Shown: positions 1 to 8,679 of the stretch, in pieces | How the letters are laid out: every line of letters starts with the position of its first letter | How positions within the stretch are numbered: the stretch's first letter is position 1 | Source of the DNA: Flavobacterium silvisoli | Lineage (GTDB): Bacteria; Bacteroidota; Bacteroidia; Flavobacteriales; Flavobacteriaceae | Assembly: GCF_004329815.1 (NCBI RefSeq) | Contig: NZ_SJPE01000004.1 | Location: 4,926-68,925 of the forward strand | DNA: 64,000 nt | Direction: 5' to 3' | Translations under genes and position numbers: made by a program | Notes under the pieces: generated by a model | What the model was told of the DNA's origin: nothing | Databases searched by the model: none | The model's input: only the letters and a program-made list of their open reading frames with translations

Positions 1-1805
1 ACGATATAAACGACAAAGCTTTAGGTGAAAAACACAATTTAGAAATCATCGATATATTTAATGATGACGCTACATTAAATAGTTTCGGATTGCACTACCA
101 AGGCAAAGACCGATTCGTGGTTCGCGAGGAAATCGTGAAAGAGTTAGAAGACATCAATGCTGTGGCAAAAGTTGAAAATCATATCAACAAAGTAGGAACT
201 TCAGAAAGAACCAAAGCGGTAATCGAGCCTCGTTTGTCTGACCAATGGTTCCTTCGCATGGAAGATTTAGTAAAACCGGCCATTAAAGCGGTTTTAGAAA
301 CCGAAGAAATTAAGCTCTATCCGTCGCGCTTCAACAATACTTACCGTCATTGGTTGGAGAACATTCGCGATTGGAATATTTCCCGTCAATTGTGGTGGGG
401 ACAACAAATTCCGGCGTACTATTACGGTGAAGGAAAAGAAGATTTTGTAGTAGCGGAAACCAAAGAAGCAGCACTCGAATTAGCAAAAACAAAAACTGGT
501 AATTCGACACTGAAAGCTGAAGACTTGCATCAGGACCCGGATGCATTAGATACTTGGTTTTCTTCATGGTTATGGCCAATAGCCGTATTCGGAGGGATAC
601 TTGACCCTGAAAATGAAGATTTCAAATACTATTATCCAACCAGTGATTTAGTTACAGGACCGGATATTTTGTTCTTTTGGGTTGCCCGAATGATAATTGC
701 CGGTTACGAATATACCGGTCAAAAACCGTTCACGAACGTGTATTTAACCGGATTGGTACGCGACAAGCAACGCAGAAAAATGTCGAAATCGTTGGGGAAT
801 TCTCCGGAGCCTCTCGAACTTATTGAAAAATTTGGTGCCGATGGCGTGCGAGTAGGCTTGTTATTGAGTGCCTCTGCCGGAAATGACATCATGTTTGATG
901 AAGAATTGTGCAGCAACGGAAAAGCCTTTGCTAATAAAATATGGAATGCCTTCCGCTTAATCAAAGGCTGGGAAGTCGCCAATATTGCTCAACCGGAAAG
1001 TTCTAAAGTTGCTATTGAATGGTACGAAGCCAAGTTACAGCAAACCTTGGTAGAAATTGAAGATCATTTTACCAAATACCGCTTGTCTGATGCGTTAATG
1101 GCTATTTACAAATTGGTTTGGGATGATTTCTGTTCGTGGTTTTTGGAAATGATTAAACCGGGTTACCAACAGCCAATAGATAGTGCAACTTTCGAAAAAG
1201 CAATTGAAATGTTGGAAGCTAATTTAAAATTACTGCATCCGTTCATGCCGTTCTTAACCGAGGAAATTTGGCAACATATCACTGAGAGAACTCCAGAGCA
1301 AGCCTTAATCATTTCGGAATATCCGGCTATGACTTCATTTAACGAACAGTTGATTGCCGATTTTGATTTTGCGATGGAGGTAATTGCCGGAGTGAGAACG
1401 ATTCGTAAAGAGAAGAATATTGCGATGAAAGAATCCGTAGCGATGAAAGTGATTAACAATGAAAAGTCTTCGACTTATTTTGACAGTATTATAATCAAAC
1501 TGGGAAATATAAGTGATTTAGAGTATATCAAGGATAAAGTTGACGGATCTTTGACTTACCGCGTAAAATCGAATGAGTATTTTATACCGGTTTCAGGTGC
1601 TATTGATGTACCTGCTGAAATAGCTAAACTAACCGAAGAGTTGAAATACAATCAAGGGTTTTTACGCAGTGTACAAAACAAATTGGCGAATGAAAAGTTT
1701 GTTGCCGGTGCACCTGCACAGGTCATAGAAAATGAGCGCAAAAAAGAAGCCGATGCACTAGCCAAGATTGCCACTATAGAACAAAGTTTAGCAAGCTTGC
1801 AATAG
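1..1805 (+). CDS. valS: Valine--tRNA ligase, C-terminal part (5' end outside window)
   Basis: Class I aminoacyl-tRNA synthetase that charges tRNA-Val in the cytoplasm. The frame is open to the left edge from base 3, so the gene starts upstream and the HIGH motif is not in the window. What is seen: the end of the editing domain, the second half of the catalytic core with the KMSKS loop (bases 777-791), the helical anticodon-binding domain, and a C-terminal charged coiled coil (about the last 65 residues) typical of the ValRS tRNA arm. Stop codon at 1803-1805. A TTG at base 90 is internal and not a start. The gene is followed 20 bp later by an unrelated secreted-protein gene. Confidence 0.97.
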   Translation, partial: DINDKALGEKHNLEIIDIFNDDATLNSFGLHYQGKDRFVVREEIVKELEDINAVAKVENHINKVGTSERTKAVIEPRLSDQWFLRMEDLVKPAIKAVLETEEIKLYPSRFNNTYRHWLENIRDWNISRQLWWGQQIPAYYYGEGKEDFVVAETKEAALELAKTKTGNSTLKAEDLHQDPDALDTWFSSWLWPIAVFGGILDPENEDFKYYYPTSDLVTGPDILFFWVARMIIAGYEYTGQKPFTNVYLTGLVRDKQRRKMSKSLGNSPEPLELIEKFGADGVRVGLLLSASAGNDIMFDEELCSNGKAFANKIWNAFRLIKGWEVANIAQPESSKVAIEWYEAKLQQTLVEIEDHFTKYRLSDALMAIYKLVWDDFCSWFLEMIKPGYQQPIDSATFEKAIEMLEANLKLLHPFMPFLTEEIWQHITERTPEQALIISEYPAMTSFNEQLIADFDFAMEVIAGVRTIRKEKNIAMKESVAMKVINNEKSSTYFDSIIIKLGNISDLEYIKDKVDGSLTYRVKSNEYFIPVSGAIDVPAEIAKLTEELKYNQGFLRSVQNKLANEKFVAGAPAQVIENERKKEADALAKIATIEQSLASLQ

Positions 1806-1825
1806 AAATTTAAATCTTAAATGTT

Positions 1826-2514
1826 ATGAAAAAGCAAATTGTATTGTTTATTCCATTATTGTTTTCAATGAGTGTTAATTCTCAAAATTTTAATACGAGT
1901 CAGGAAAAAATGGACCAAAGTAAAAATATCCTGGGTATTGTAAATAGGATGGCATACAACAAAGATGGCAAGAATGCACCTCAAGGTTCACCTTATCTGA
2001 ATAAAGTGTTTTTACCGGCTACAGTTAATGGCGTAAATGTGAGTATGCGTTATAATGCTTATAGAGATGAGTTGGAATTTATTGATAACAAGCGTGATAC
2101 ACTTGTTTTGAATAAAATAATCAATACAATTTAATTACCTTTGTAAACACTACAAATCAATATAGATTAGTAGAATTTGTTAATAAAGGAGAGTTGACAA
2201 AGGGATATCTTATTCGGTTATTTGAGAAAAATAATTTTGTATTATTCAAAAGACAGTTTGTTATTTTGATTGCAGAAAAATTAGCAGCAAACGCCTATGA
2301 AAGTGATAGGCCGGCAAGTTATGTAAAGGCTGAAGATGCTTTTTATTTTAAGAATAGGGACAAAGAAATTATTGAATTCCCCTCAAATAAGAAAGGGTTG
2401 TTAAAACTTTTTCCTGAGAAAAAAATGGAGATAGAAATTTTTATCAAACAAAATAAGACCGATTTTAAGAAAGAAGAGGATTTGATTAAGTTAATAGAGT
2501 TTTTATCTGTTTAG
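1826..2514 (+). pseudogene. Frameshifted secreted protein, paralogue of the next gene
   Basis: Two reading frames, 1826-2134 (signal peptide plus QGSPYL region) and about 2135-2514, together match the intact 228-residue protein at 2765-3451 from end to end. Shared landmarks are QGSPYL, the DTLxLNK block, the ILFKKQ/VLFKRQ block, DxxYFKNxDKxIIEFP and a LxKLFPEKK-like tail. Between the shared LNK codons and ITF codons this copy has 17 bases where the intact copy has 18, so one base is missing near 2119-2133. No slippery run is present there. It could be a real null allele or an assembly error; function unknown. The signal peptide (MKKQIVLFIPLLFSMSVNSQ) points to export. Confidence 0.75.
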
Positions 2515-2532
2515 TATAATAATTATATATCT

Positions 2533-2560
2533 GAGCCCCTTGATTTGGGGCTTTTTATTT
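2533..2560 (+). terminator. Intrinsic terminator
   Basis: AGCCCC, 7-base loop, GGGGCT, then a T-rich tract, 19 bp after the frameshifted gene. Confidence 0.8.
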
Positions 2561-2702
2561 TAATTATGCTAAGTGTTGAAAATCTTAATGATTGAATTTA
2601 AATATGCTATGTTGTGTTCCTCACTATTTTAGAAACATGTTTTCCGTTTCGTTGAAGTCACTTTTGATTAAGATTATGATATCTGTTTCATTTTTTAACA
2701 GA

Positions 2703-2733
2703 TTTGAATGATTAGAGACAAAAACTAAATTTG
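2703..2733 (+). promoter_or_regulatory. Bacteroidota-type promoter
   Basis: -33 TTTG (2703-2706), 19 bp, -7 TAAATTTG (2726-2733). It lies 31 bp upstream of the ATG at 2765, so the intact paralogue has its own promoter although a terminator separates it from the broken copy. Confidence 0.7.
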
Positions 2734-2764
2734 TAGTTTTATACTTTAAATAAAATAAAATAAA

Positions 2765-3451
2765 ATGAAAAAACGATTAATCTTAGCTGTTATTTCCTCA
2801 GTATTTATAATGAATGCTTACAGCCAAAACAACACAACAACCCGTCTAATAGATGATTTGGAAACTGCTACATTTGGTGCGAAAAGTATACGTAAATCTT
2901 CTCCTGAAACTCAAGGATCTCCTTATTTGAAAATGAGTTTCTTTCCTGCCAAAATAGAGGGTATATCCAAAGTTGCTTTGATGCGTTATGACGTTTTTAA
3001 TGATGAATTTGAATTTATCAATTCAAAAAAAGATACTCTCATTTTAAATAAAGTTGCAACATTTAATCCAATTACCTTTTCAGATGAAAATGTTAAATAT
3101 CAACTGGTGAACTATACCAAAAAGAATAAGCCAATTTTTGGTTATCTTATAAATGTATATCAAAAAAGTAATTGCATTTTATTTAAAAAGCAAAACATCA
3201 TATTTGTTGAAAAGAAGGTAAATTCGGTTCCTTTTGAGACAATTATTCCTGCAAAGTTTGTTCAAACAGATGATACATATTATTTTAAGAATGAAGACAA
3301 GGATATTATCGAATTTCCGAAAAACAGAAAAGGGTTGGTAAAGATGTTTCCGGAGAAGAAATCAGTACTAGAAGATTTTATCAAACAGCATAATATAGAT
3401 TTTGAAAAAGAGTCAGATCTAATCAAGATTATAGATTTTTTAATGTCTTAA
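2765..3451 (+). CDS. Secreted protein of unknown function (intact paralogue)
   Basis: 228 residues with a clear N-terminal signal peptide ending near NAYSQ, so exported to periplasm or outer membrane. I do not recognise a named family. The mature part has no membrane segment and no cysteine pair; it is rich in Lys/Phe and carries QGSPYL (near residue 52), a DTLILNK block, YYFKNEDKDIIEFP and a C-terminal FPEKK helix. It is a tandem duplicate of the frameshifted gene just upstream. The gene stands alone between a promoter at 2703-2733 and a terminator at 3529-3556. Confidence 0.8.
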   Translation: MKKRLILAVISSVFIMNAYSQNNTTTRLIDDLETATFGAKSIRKSSPETQGSPYLKMSFFPAKIEGISKVALMRYDVFNDEFEFINSKKDTLILNKVATFNPITFSDENVKYQLVNYTKKNKPIFGYLINVYQKSNCILFKKQNIIFVEKKVNSVPFETIIPAKFVQTDDTYYFKNEDKDIIEFPKNRKGLVKMFPEKKSVLEDFIKQHNIDFEKESDLIKIIDFLMS

Positions 3452-3526
3452 TTATGTCCTGTCACATTTGTAGGGCTGTTGCTTGTAGTGATAATTATAA
3501 TTTGATATTCAGCAAAGATTGATCAA

Positions 3527-3558
3527 AAAAAAACTGTTTCGTATGAAACAGTTTTTTT
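3527..3558. terminator. Bidirectional terminator
   Basis: AAAACTGTTTC, loop GTAT, GAAACAGTTTT, flanked by A and T runs. It lies between convergent genes and serves both strands. Confidence 0.85.
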
Positions 3559-3579
3559 TTGATTTTTAGGGTAGAGGAT

Positions 3580-4212
3580 TTAAAATTTAAGCCCCAATTT
3601 AAAGTACATACCGTTAAACTGCTCAATTTTTTGTTCAGCTCCGTCTTTTTTCATTTTGTTGAAGTCACTTTGACTTTCAAGTCCGATACCAATGTTAAAG
3701 GCGTCGCTCAGGATGAACTTAAGTCCAATCTGGCTCGATAGACCAAAATTCCAACCCATATTTTTGGTACTGGATCGGTCAAGAGCTGTTTCCAATTCTT
3801 GTTTTAATAAGGTGTTGGCGTATAGACCTAGACCAATGGTAAAGAACAGCTTGTCATTTTCAGGTTTTTCGTTTTTAAATAAATTGAAGTCCCCGCTAAA
3901 TTGTAAGGGGATGTGCAGGTAAGAGTTTTTAAGGCTGGCATTGTTTCCGGCAGCAGTCGTGTTGCCGTTGAATTCAAAATAACCGAGACCGGTTGAGACA
4001 TCCCACTTTTGTCCCAATTTAAAAGCAACCATGACGTCGCTACCATTAATGTTTCCATTAAGTGGAGCATTTCCGGTTGATTTTAAACGGGCAAATCCCA
4101 GTTTTCCGTTAACTGTAAATTCAGGATTGTTGTTCTTTTTTTCGGGTGCAGTTTGTGCCATGGCAATGCCCGAAATGGCCATAAATAAAATAGCCAGTAC
4201 TTGTTTTTTCAT
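3580..4212 (-). CDS. Outer-membrane beta-barrel (porin-like) protein
   Basis: 210 residues with a signal peptide (cleavage after AMAQ near residue 20) and then alternating amphipathic strands ending in a C-terminal aromatic, KLGLKF, as expected for an outer-membrane barrel of the PorT/OmpW-like eight-strand type common in Bacteroidota. Seen: glycine- and aromatic-rich strands (KLGFARL, STGLGYFEF, TIGLGLYAN, NIGIGLESQ). The ligand is unknown. Monocistronic by its flanks, with a terminator downstream at 3527-3558. Confidence 0.8.
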   Translation of the reverse strand: MKKQVLAILFMAISGIAMAQTAPEKKNNNPEFTVNGKLGFARLKSTGNAPLNGNINGSDVMVAFKLGQKWDVSTGLGYFEFNGNTTAAGNNASLKNSYLHIPLQFSGDFNLFKNEKPENDKLFFTIGLGLYANTLLKQELETALDRSSTKNMGWNFGLSSQIGLKFILSDAFNIGIGLESQSDFNKMKKDGAEQKIEQFNGMYFKLGLKF

Positions 4213-4315
4213 CTTGATTTGTTTTTTGTTAATGATTTAAGCGTCAAAAAAAAGATTTTTCCGGTAAATACAATTTACTTTTATTAAAAAATTAACAAGA
4301 ACAAATTCCAAAAAT

Positions 4316-5401
4316 TTAATTTTTGAAGTTGATAGTAAAAGTTGTACCCACACCAATTTGACTTTGCACATCGATGCTTCCTCCCATATCCATAACATGA
4401 TGGTAAACCAGATATAATCCTATTCCTTTGCTGTCAGGGTTATTATGGAATTTCTGATTCAAACCAAAGATTTTGTTTTTTACTTTTTTTATGTCAAAGC
4501 CCTGTCCGTTATCAGTAACAATTAACTGAGTGATGTCATGTTTTTTTTTGGAACTTATTGTAACTATAGGCATGACCTCGGGGTTGGCGTATTTAATTGC
4601 ATTGGTAATCAGATTTAAAAAGATGCTGTCTAAGTACGACTTGTTAAACTGAATTGTATCGGCTTCAGAAAAATCATAGACCAAGGTAGTTCGGGTGCTT
4701 TTGATTAATGATTTAATCGAATCGGACACTGATTGTAAAGATTTTTCAAAAGAAAGCGGCTCACTTTTTACCAGCAGACTTTCATTATGACTGATATTAT
4801 CCACATAATTGTCTAGTGTTTGTTTGAGTCCCTCAGTAGCTTTTTTTGACATTTCTATGTATTCGAAAGTCTCTTCATCGTCTATTTTTGAGGTATCCAA
4901 TAAGCTGTAAACTGTGAGTAAATTGTTCACAGGTGAACGCATGTCATGAGAAGCGGTATAGGTGAGTTTTTTTAAATCTTTATTGATTTTTTGAAGATTT
5001 AGTAAAAGTGTATTCCGTTCTTCTTCCATTTTTTTAATATGGGTGATGTTTTTTGCAATGGCATATACTAATTCTAAATCATCTAGAGGCATAGATGTCC
5101 ATGACAACCAAATGATATCACCGCTTTTGGTCACGTATCGATTTTCAAAGTTTAATAGAGGGATTCCTGCCTTGATGTTATTGCGGTTTTGAGTAGTAAT
5201 ATCTCTATCGTCTTCATGAATAAAATAATTAATAGGCTTGTCCAACAATTCTTCAGCAGAATATTCTAATAATTGACAAGCAGCGGGATTTACTTTTTTG
5301 AAGTAACCGTCAAAACCGGCTATAAAAAGCAAATCGGCCGACAATTCAAAAAAAAGTTCCGTGTTATAGGTGTCACACAGATGGTTGTACTTTTCATTCA
5401 T
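4316..5401 (-). CDS. PAS-domain sensor histidine kinase
   Basis: Cytosolic two-component kinase of 361 residues from the ATG at 5401; a TTG nine bases further upstream is less likely. Order seen: PAS/PAC sensor (about 12-125), linker coil, HisKA with the phospho-acceptor His152 in TASHDMRSP, then HATPase with N-box Asn267 (NLITNAIKYA), DNGQGF (297-302) and GIGLYL (326-331). There is no membrane segment or receiver domain, so the signal is intracellular or redox/light-like and the partner regulator is elsewhere. Transcribed alone; no response regulator neighbours it. Confidence 0.92.
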   Translation of the reverse strand: MNEKYNHLCDTYNTELFFELSADLLFIAGFDGYFKKVNPAACQLLEYSAEELLDKPINYFIHEDDRDITTQNRNNIKAGIPLLNFENRYVTKSGDIIWLSWTSMPLDDLELVYAIAKNITHIKKMEEERNTLLLNLQKINKDLKKLTYTASHDMRSPVNNLLTVYSLLDTSKIDDEETFEYIEMSKKATEGLKQTLDNYVDNISHNESLLVKSEPLSFEKSLQSVSDSIKSLIKSTRTTLVYDFSEADTIQFNKSYLDSIFLNLITNAIKYANPEVMPIVTISSKKKHDITQLIVTDNGQGFDIKKVKNKIFGLNQKFHNNPDSKGIGLYLVYHHVMDMGGSIDVQSQIGVGTTFTINFKN

Positions 5402-5465
5402 AGGTAGCAAATATTAAAAGGGGGTACGGTAAATTTAACATTAAAGTTTAAAGAAGCAATTATTT

Positions 5466-5502
5466 TAACAAAAAAAAATCCCATTTCATTAGAAATGGGA
5501 TT
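5466..5502 (-). terminator. Terminator of ndk
   Basis: ATCCCATTTC, loop ATTA, GAAATGGGAT. On the minus strand it is followed by a run of T (the A run at 5469-5478). Confidence 0.8.
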
Positions 5503-5548
5503 CTTATATAGTTGTAAATTACGGTCTTAAAACTATAACAATACAGTA

Positions 5549-5968
5549 TTAAAATTGTTCTCTTCCTGAAAAATGGAAAGCACTTTCAATAGCTGCATTT
5601 TCGTCAGAATCTGAACCGTGAACAGCATTTTCTCCGATAGAAGTTGCATATTTTTTACGAATAGTACCTTCGGCAGCATCTGCAGGATTTGTTGCTCCGA
5701 TTAAAGTTCTGAAATCTTCAACCGCATTTTCTTTTTCTAAAATTGCCGCTACAATCGGACCACGAGTCATGAATTCAACTAATTCCCCAAAGAAAGGTCT
5801 GGCCGAGTGAACTGCATAAAATTTTTGAGCATCAGCTACAGTCAATTGCGTTAATTTTAATGATACGATTCTGAAACCACCTTCAGTAATCATATTTAAT
5901 ATTCCACCGATGTGTCCGTTTTCAACAGCATCCGGTTTAATCATAGTAAATGTTCTATTTGTTGTCAT
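5549..5968 (-). CDS. ndk: Nucleoside-diphosphate kinase
   Basis: Transfers the gamma phosphate of ATP to nucleoside diphosphates through a phosphohistidine, balancing NTP/dNTP pools. 139 residues is full length for the family. Seen: [10 protein letters not shown] at the N terminus and the active-site loop NAVHGSDS with catalytic His117. Start at 5968 is supported by the family N terminus. Its promoter (5995-6024) overlaps the 3' end of bshC, so it is transcribed on its own; a terminator follows at 5466-5502. Confidence 0.98.
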   Translation of the reverse strand: MTTNRTFTMIKPDAVENGHIGGILNMITEGGFRIVSLKLTQLTVADAQKFYAVHSARPFFGELVEFMTRGPIVAAILEKENAVEDFRTLIGATNPADAAEGTIRKKYATSIGENAVHGSDSDENAAIESAFHFSGREQF

Positions 5969-5994
5969 TTTATTTGTTTTTTTATAATTGGGTG

Positions 5995-6024
5995 CAAAAG
6001 TAGGTCTTTTTTAGCTATTTCCAA
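5995..6024 (-). promoter_or_regulatory. ndk promoter
   Basis: Reading on the minus strand: TTG (6022-6024), 19 bp, TACTTTTG (5995-6002), then CACCCA. Very close match to the Bacteroidota consensus. Confidence 0.75.
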
Positions 6025-6030
6025 GTCAAA

Positions 6031-7623
6031 TTATAAAGTAATTATTGTGAAATTTGCTTCTAACGGATGCAATTCCGGGAGCAATTTTTCAAGTAATTTT
6101 CCTTCTGTCTCGGTATAAAATTCAGCAAAATTGGCTTTGCGTTCCTGCAATCCCTGATTTGGAAACAGTTCATTTTGAAGGGTAATGATGCGTTCCAGTT
6201 TTTCGGCATGTACTCTTTTTTCTGCTTTGAGTAATCTTTTTTCCAAATTTTCCAATCCTTTTATTTGCTTAATTTCCTGAGCTTTTACAGCTCCTGTAAA
6301 CGATTTGTCGGTTTGTAATGCTATTGCCTGCAGCTTTTCAAATTGTTGTTTCAGGAATTCTTTTTGCTCTGTAAAATCGATATCGAATTGTGAAAATTCA
6401 TTTGTTTTTTGAGTAAATAATACTTGCTGTTGGGTAAACAAATCCTTCCAACTAAGACCCAATTTATCGGCTTTTGTAACTTGCTTTTCGGTGGCTAACA
6501 AAACTGAATTGCGCAACAAAAGCACAGGGAAAGTAATGTTGTTAGTTTCAAAATTACTTTTTAATTGTAGCCAATAGGCCAGCTCTCCACCTCCGCCAAT
6601 GTAGCAAAGGTTGGGTAGGATTACTTCCTGGTATAAAGGTCGCAGAATCACGTTTGGACTGAATTTCTCCGGATTTTTTTCTAATAAATCTAGGATTTCC
6701 TCTTCGGAAAAGACCAGTTTAGTATGGTTTACTTTATACAAATTGTCTTCAAAGACTATTCGTTCTCTTAGTGTGTCTTCAATATAGAAAAGATTAATTT
6801 CTCTCGGATTAACCTGAATAGAGTAGTCTTTTTCCAACTGGTTGTTGGTTTCGGTTACCTTGTGAAAAGAAGTACGGTGCGTGAGTTCTTGTTTCACAAA
6901 CGGAGCAAACAGTTCTTTCAAGGAAACGGAGTCTCCGTCAAGTATTACTAAGCCTTTATTTCCGAATAATTCATTTACTAAGTAGCGTGTTGCATCGGCT
7001 AGATTATCGTGTTTCAGATAACTGTTTTTAAATAAGTTTTTTAGGGTTTCTGCGTGAGTACCAACTCCCAATTCTCGGGCAAATACATCATAAACTTCAG
7101 CTAAGCCTTTGGTTGAAAGTCTTCCTACCGGTCCTAAACTGTCCTTATTCCATTTGATTTTGGTTTTCTTGAAGTGAAAATAATTGATTTCCTCAAAGTC
7201 ATGATCTTCGGTTGCCATCCAATATACAGGCACAAAATCATGATTTGGATAGGCTTTTTTCAATTCATTACACAAATTGATAGTACTGACAATTTTGTAC
7301 AAAAAGTATAAAGGTCCTGTGAATAAATTGAGTTGGTGTCCCGTAGTAACGGTGTATGTTTTGGAATCCGATAGTAAGCTGATATTTTTTCGGGTTGCTT
7401 CCGATATTTCGAAGTTTTGATACTGTTTTTCTAATTCAGAAACCAAAACGGTTCTGTGATTTTGTGAAAAATTCAGTTTTTTTTCGTTGAGTTGCTTTTC
7501 GAAGTTTTCAAGTTTAGGAAAATGGTTGTAGTACTTTTTCAATTCGGGCTTTTCTGCTAAATAGTCAACAACCAGTTTAGAAAAATAGCCTGAATTTTGA
7601 TAAGAAATACAATCGCTGGGCAT
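6031..7623 (-). CDS. bshC: Bacillithiol synthase BshC (cysteine-adding enzyme)
   Basis: Last step of bacillithiol synthesis: adds cysteine to GlcN-malate to give the low-molecular-weight thiol used for redox buffering. 530 residues is the usual length. Seen: the Rossmann-like core with the conserved TTGHQLNLFTGP stretch (93-104), MATEDHDFEEIN further on, and a long C-terminal coiled coil (about 400-495, rich in K/E/L) before the last domain. Starts at 7623, 12 bp after the stop of the lipoprotein gene upstream, so possibly co-transcribed. The other bsh genes are not in the window. Confidence 0.95.
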   Translation of the reverse strand: MPSDCISYQNSGYFSKLVVDYLAEKPELKKYYNHFPKLENFEKQLNEKKLNFSQNHRTVLVSELEKQYQNFEISEATRKNISLLSDSKTYTVTTGHQLNLFTGPLYFLYKIVSTINLCNELKKAYPNHDFVPVYWMATEDHDFEEINYFHFKKTKIKWNKDSLGPVGRLSTKGLAEVYDVFARELGVGTHAETLKNLFKNSYLKHDNLADATRYLVNELFGNKGLVILDGDSVSLKELFAPFVKQELTHRTSFHKVTETNNQLEKDYSIQVNPREINLFYIEDTLRERIVFEDNLYKVNHTKLVFSEEEILDLLEKNPEKFSPNVILRPLYQEVILPNLCYIGGGGELAYWLQLKSNFETNNITFPVLLLRNSVLLATEKQVTKADKLGLSWKDLFTQQQVLFTQKTNEFSQFDIDFTEQKEFLKQQFEKLQAIALQTDKSFTGAVKAQEIKQIKGLENLEKRLLKAEKRVHAEKLERIITLQNELFPNQGLQERKANFAEFYTETEGKLLEKLLPELHPLEANFTIITL

Positions 7624-7635
7624 GATATGAGTGAT

Positions 7636-8586
7636 TTACGGAGTGGTTATAAAACTTCCATACAAGACATCATCACCTAGATAAAATGTACTGTTGCCTC
7701 TTTTGAAAGTAACTTTTTTTAATCGAATAGTGTGTTGAAAATCGGTGCCCAAAGTAGTGGTACTTACTTCTATGATACCACTTACGTCAGTAACACCATC
7801 CATAGCTTTCCATTCTTGCGAAAGGGTAGGCGTTGTCGGAGGGGTAGTAGCACAAAAATAGGCATCAGTTACTTGATTGGTATACAATTGATACGTTAAT
7901 TTGTTATCAGAACCAATAATTGCTTTTCTCGGAGTAACAGTCACAGCATTTTCAAAAAGAGTGGCATAATTCGCTACATCCAATATTAGTGCTTCACTGC
8001 CGTTGAAATTAAAAATTCGATCGTCACAACTGCTTTTTTGTACTTCGTTGTCAAATCCAAAAGCCAAAGCAGTAGCATCTGTAGTGTAATTTCCAAAAAT
8101 ATAATTTTCATAAACCTGAGTCCCGTTCGGGGTTTGGAACGTTACATTTTTGAAAACGATGTAATGGTTGTATTTAGTGATTTTCGTGCCGTTACCCGTT
8201 GTTGTGGCATATAGGGCAGTAGATGTGATTTGAATTGTTCCGGCGGTAGCTTTCCATTCTTCGGTTAATGAAGGCGTAGCAGAAGGTACGGTAGGGCAGA
8301 TGTTGTCGCTGCTGACAGTGCCGTTATATTGTCTGTAAATTACCTGATTACTGCTGTTTATTGGCAGGGTTATGGGGGTACCGTTAGGTGTTTGATCGTT
8401 AGGAAATGTACTGGCCGGGATAGCAAGAATCAACATTTCAGAATCTTTTACTTTATAAATGATATCCTTAAGATCACATTTTTTGGCGGATACTTCGGAG
8501 AAGTCGATAGTGTCAATCGTTAAATCGCCATCATCGCAGGCATTGATTATAAAAAGAAGAGAAAGTATACCTAGAATTCGTTTCAT
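7636..8586 (-). CDS. Internally duplicated lipoprotein of unknown function
   Basis: 316 residues from the ATG at 8586, chosen because it begins a lipoprotein signal (MKRILGILSLLFIINAC, lipobox Cys17); a longer upstream reading has no signal. The mature part has two similar halves of about 140 residues: each has a conserved Cys, a long polar loop, a TPxLxxEWKA motif, then an I-x-x-S/T strand and a KxVTF strand. Likely a periplasmic or surface-exposed beta-sandwich protein; no named family recognised. It is divergent from the cysteine desulfurase gene and upstream of bshC. Confidence 0.75.
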   Translation of the reverse strand: MKRILGILSLLFIINACDDGDLTIDTIDFSEVSAKKCDLKDIIYKVKDSEMLILAIPASTFPNDQTPNGTPITLPINSSNQVIYRQYNGTVSSDNICPTVPSATPSLTEEWKATAGTIQITSTALYATTTGNGTKITKYNHYIVFKNVTFQTPNGTQVYENYIFGNYTTDATALAFGFDNEVQKSSCDDRIFNFNGSEALILDVANYATLFENAVTVTPRKAIIGSDNKLTYQLYTNQVTDAYFCATTPPTTPTLSQEWKAMDGVTDVSGIIEVSTTTLGTDFQHTIRLKKVTFKRGNSTFYLGDDVLYGSFITTP

Positions 8587-8667
8587 TCGGACTGTAATTT
8601 TTAGCAAAAATAAGTTTTTTAAACTATTAAATTTATCTTTTATCATTTTATTAGGAGGACTACTTTT

Positions 8668-8675
8668 TATATTTG
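8668..8675 (+). promoter_or_regulatory. -7 box ending 4 bases before a start codon
   Basis: TATATTTG followed by CATC and then the ATG at 8680. With Bacteroidota spacing, transcription would start at or next to the start codon, giving a leaderless mRNA. The -33 position lacks a clean TTG. Confidence 0.5.
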
Positions 8676-8679
8676 CATC

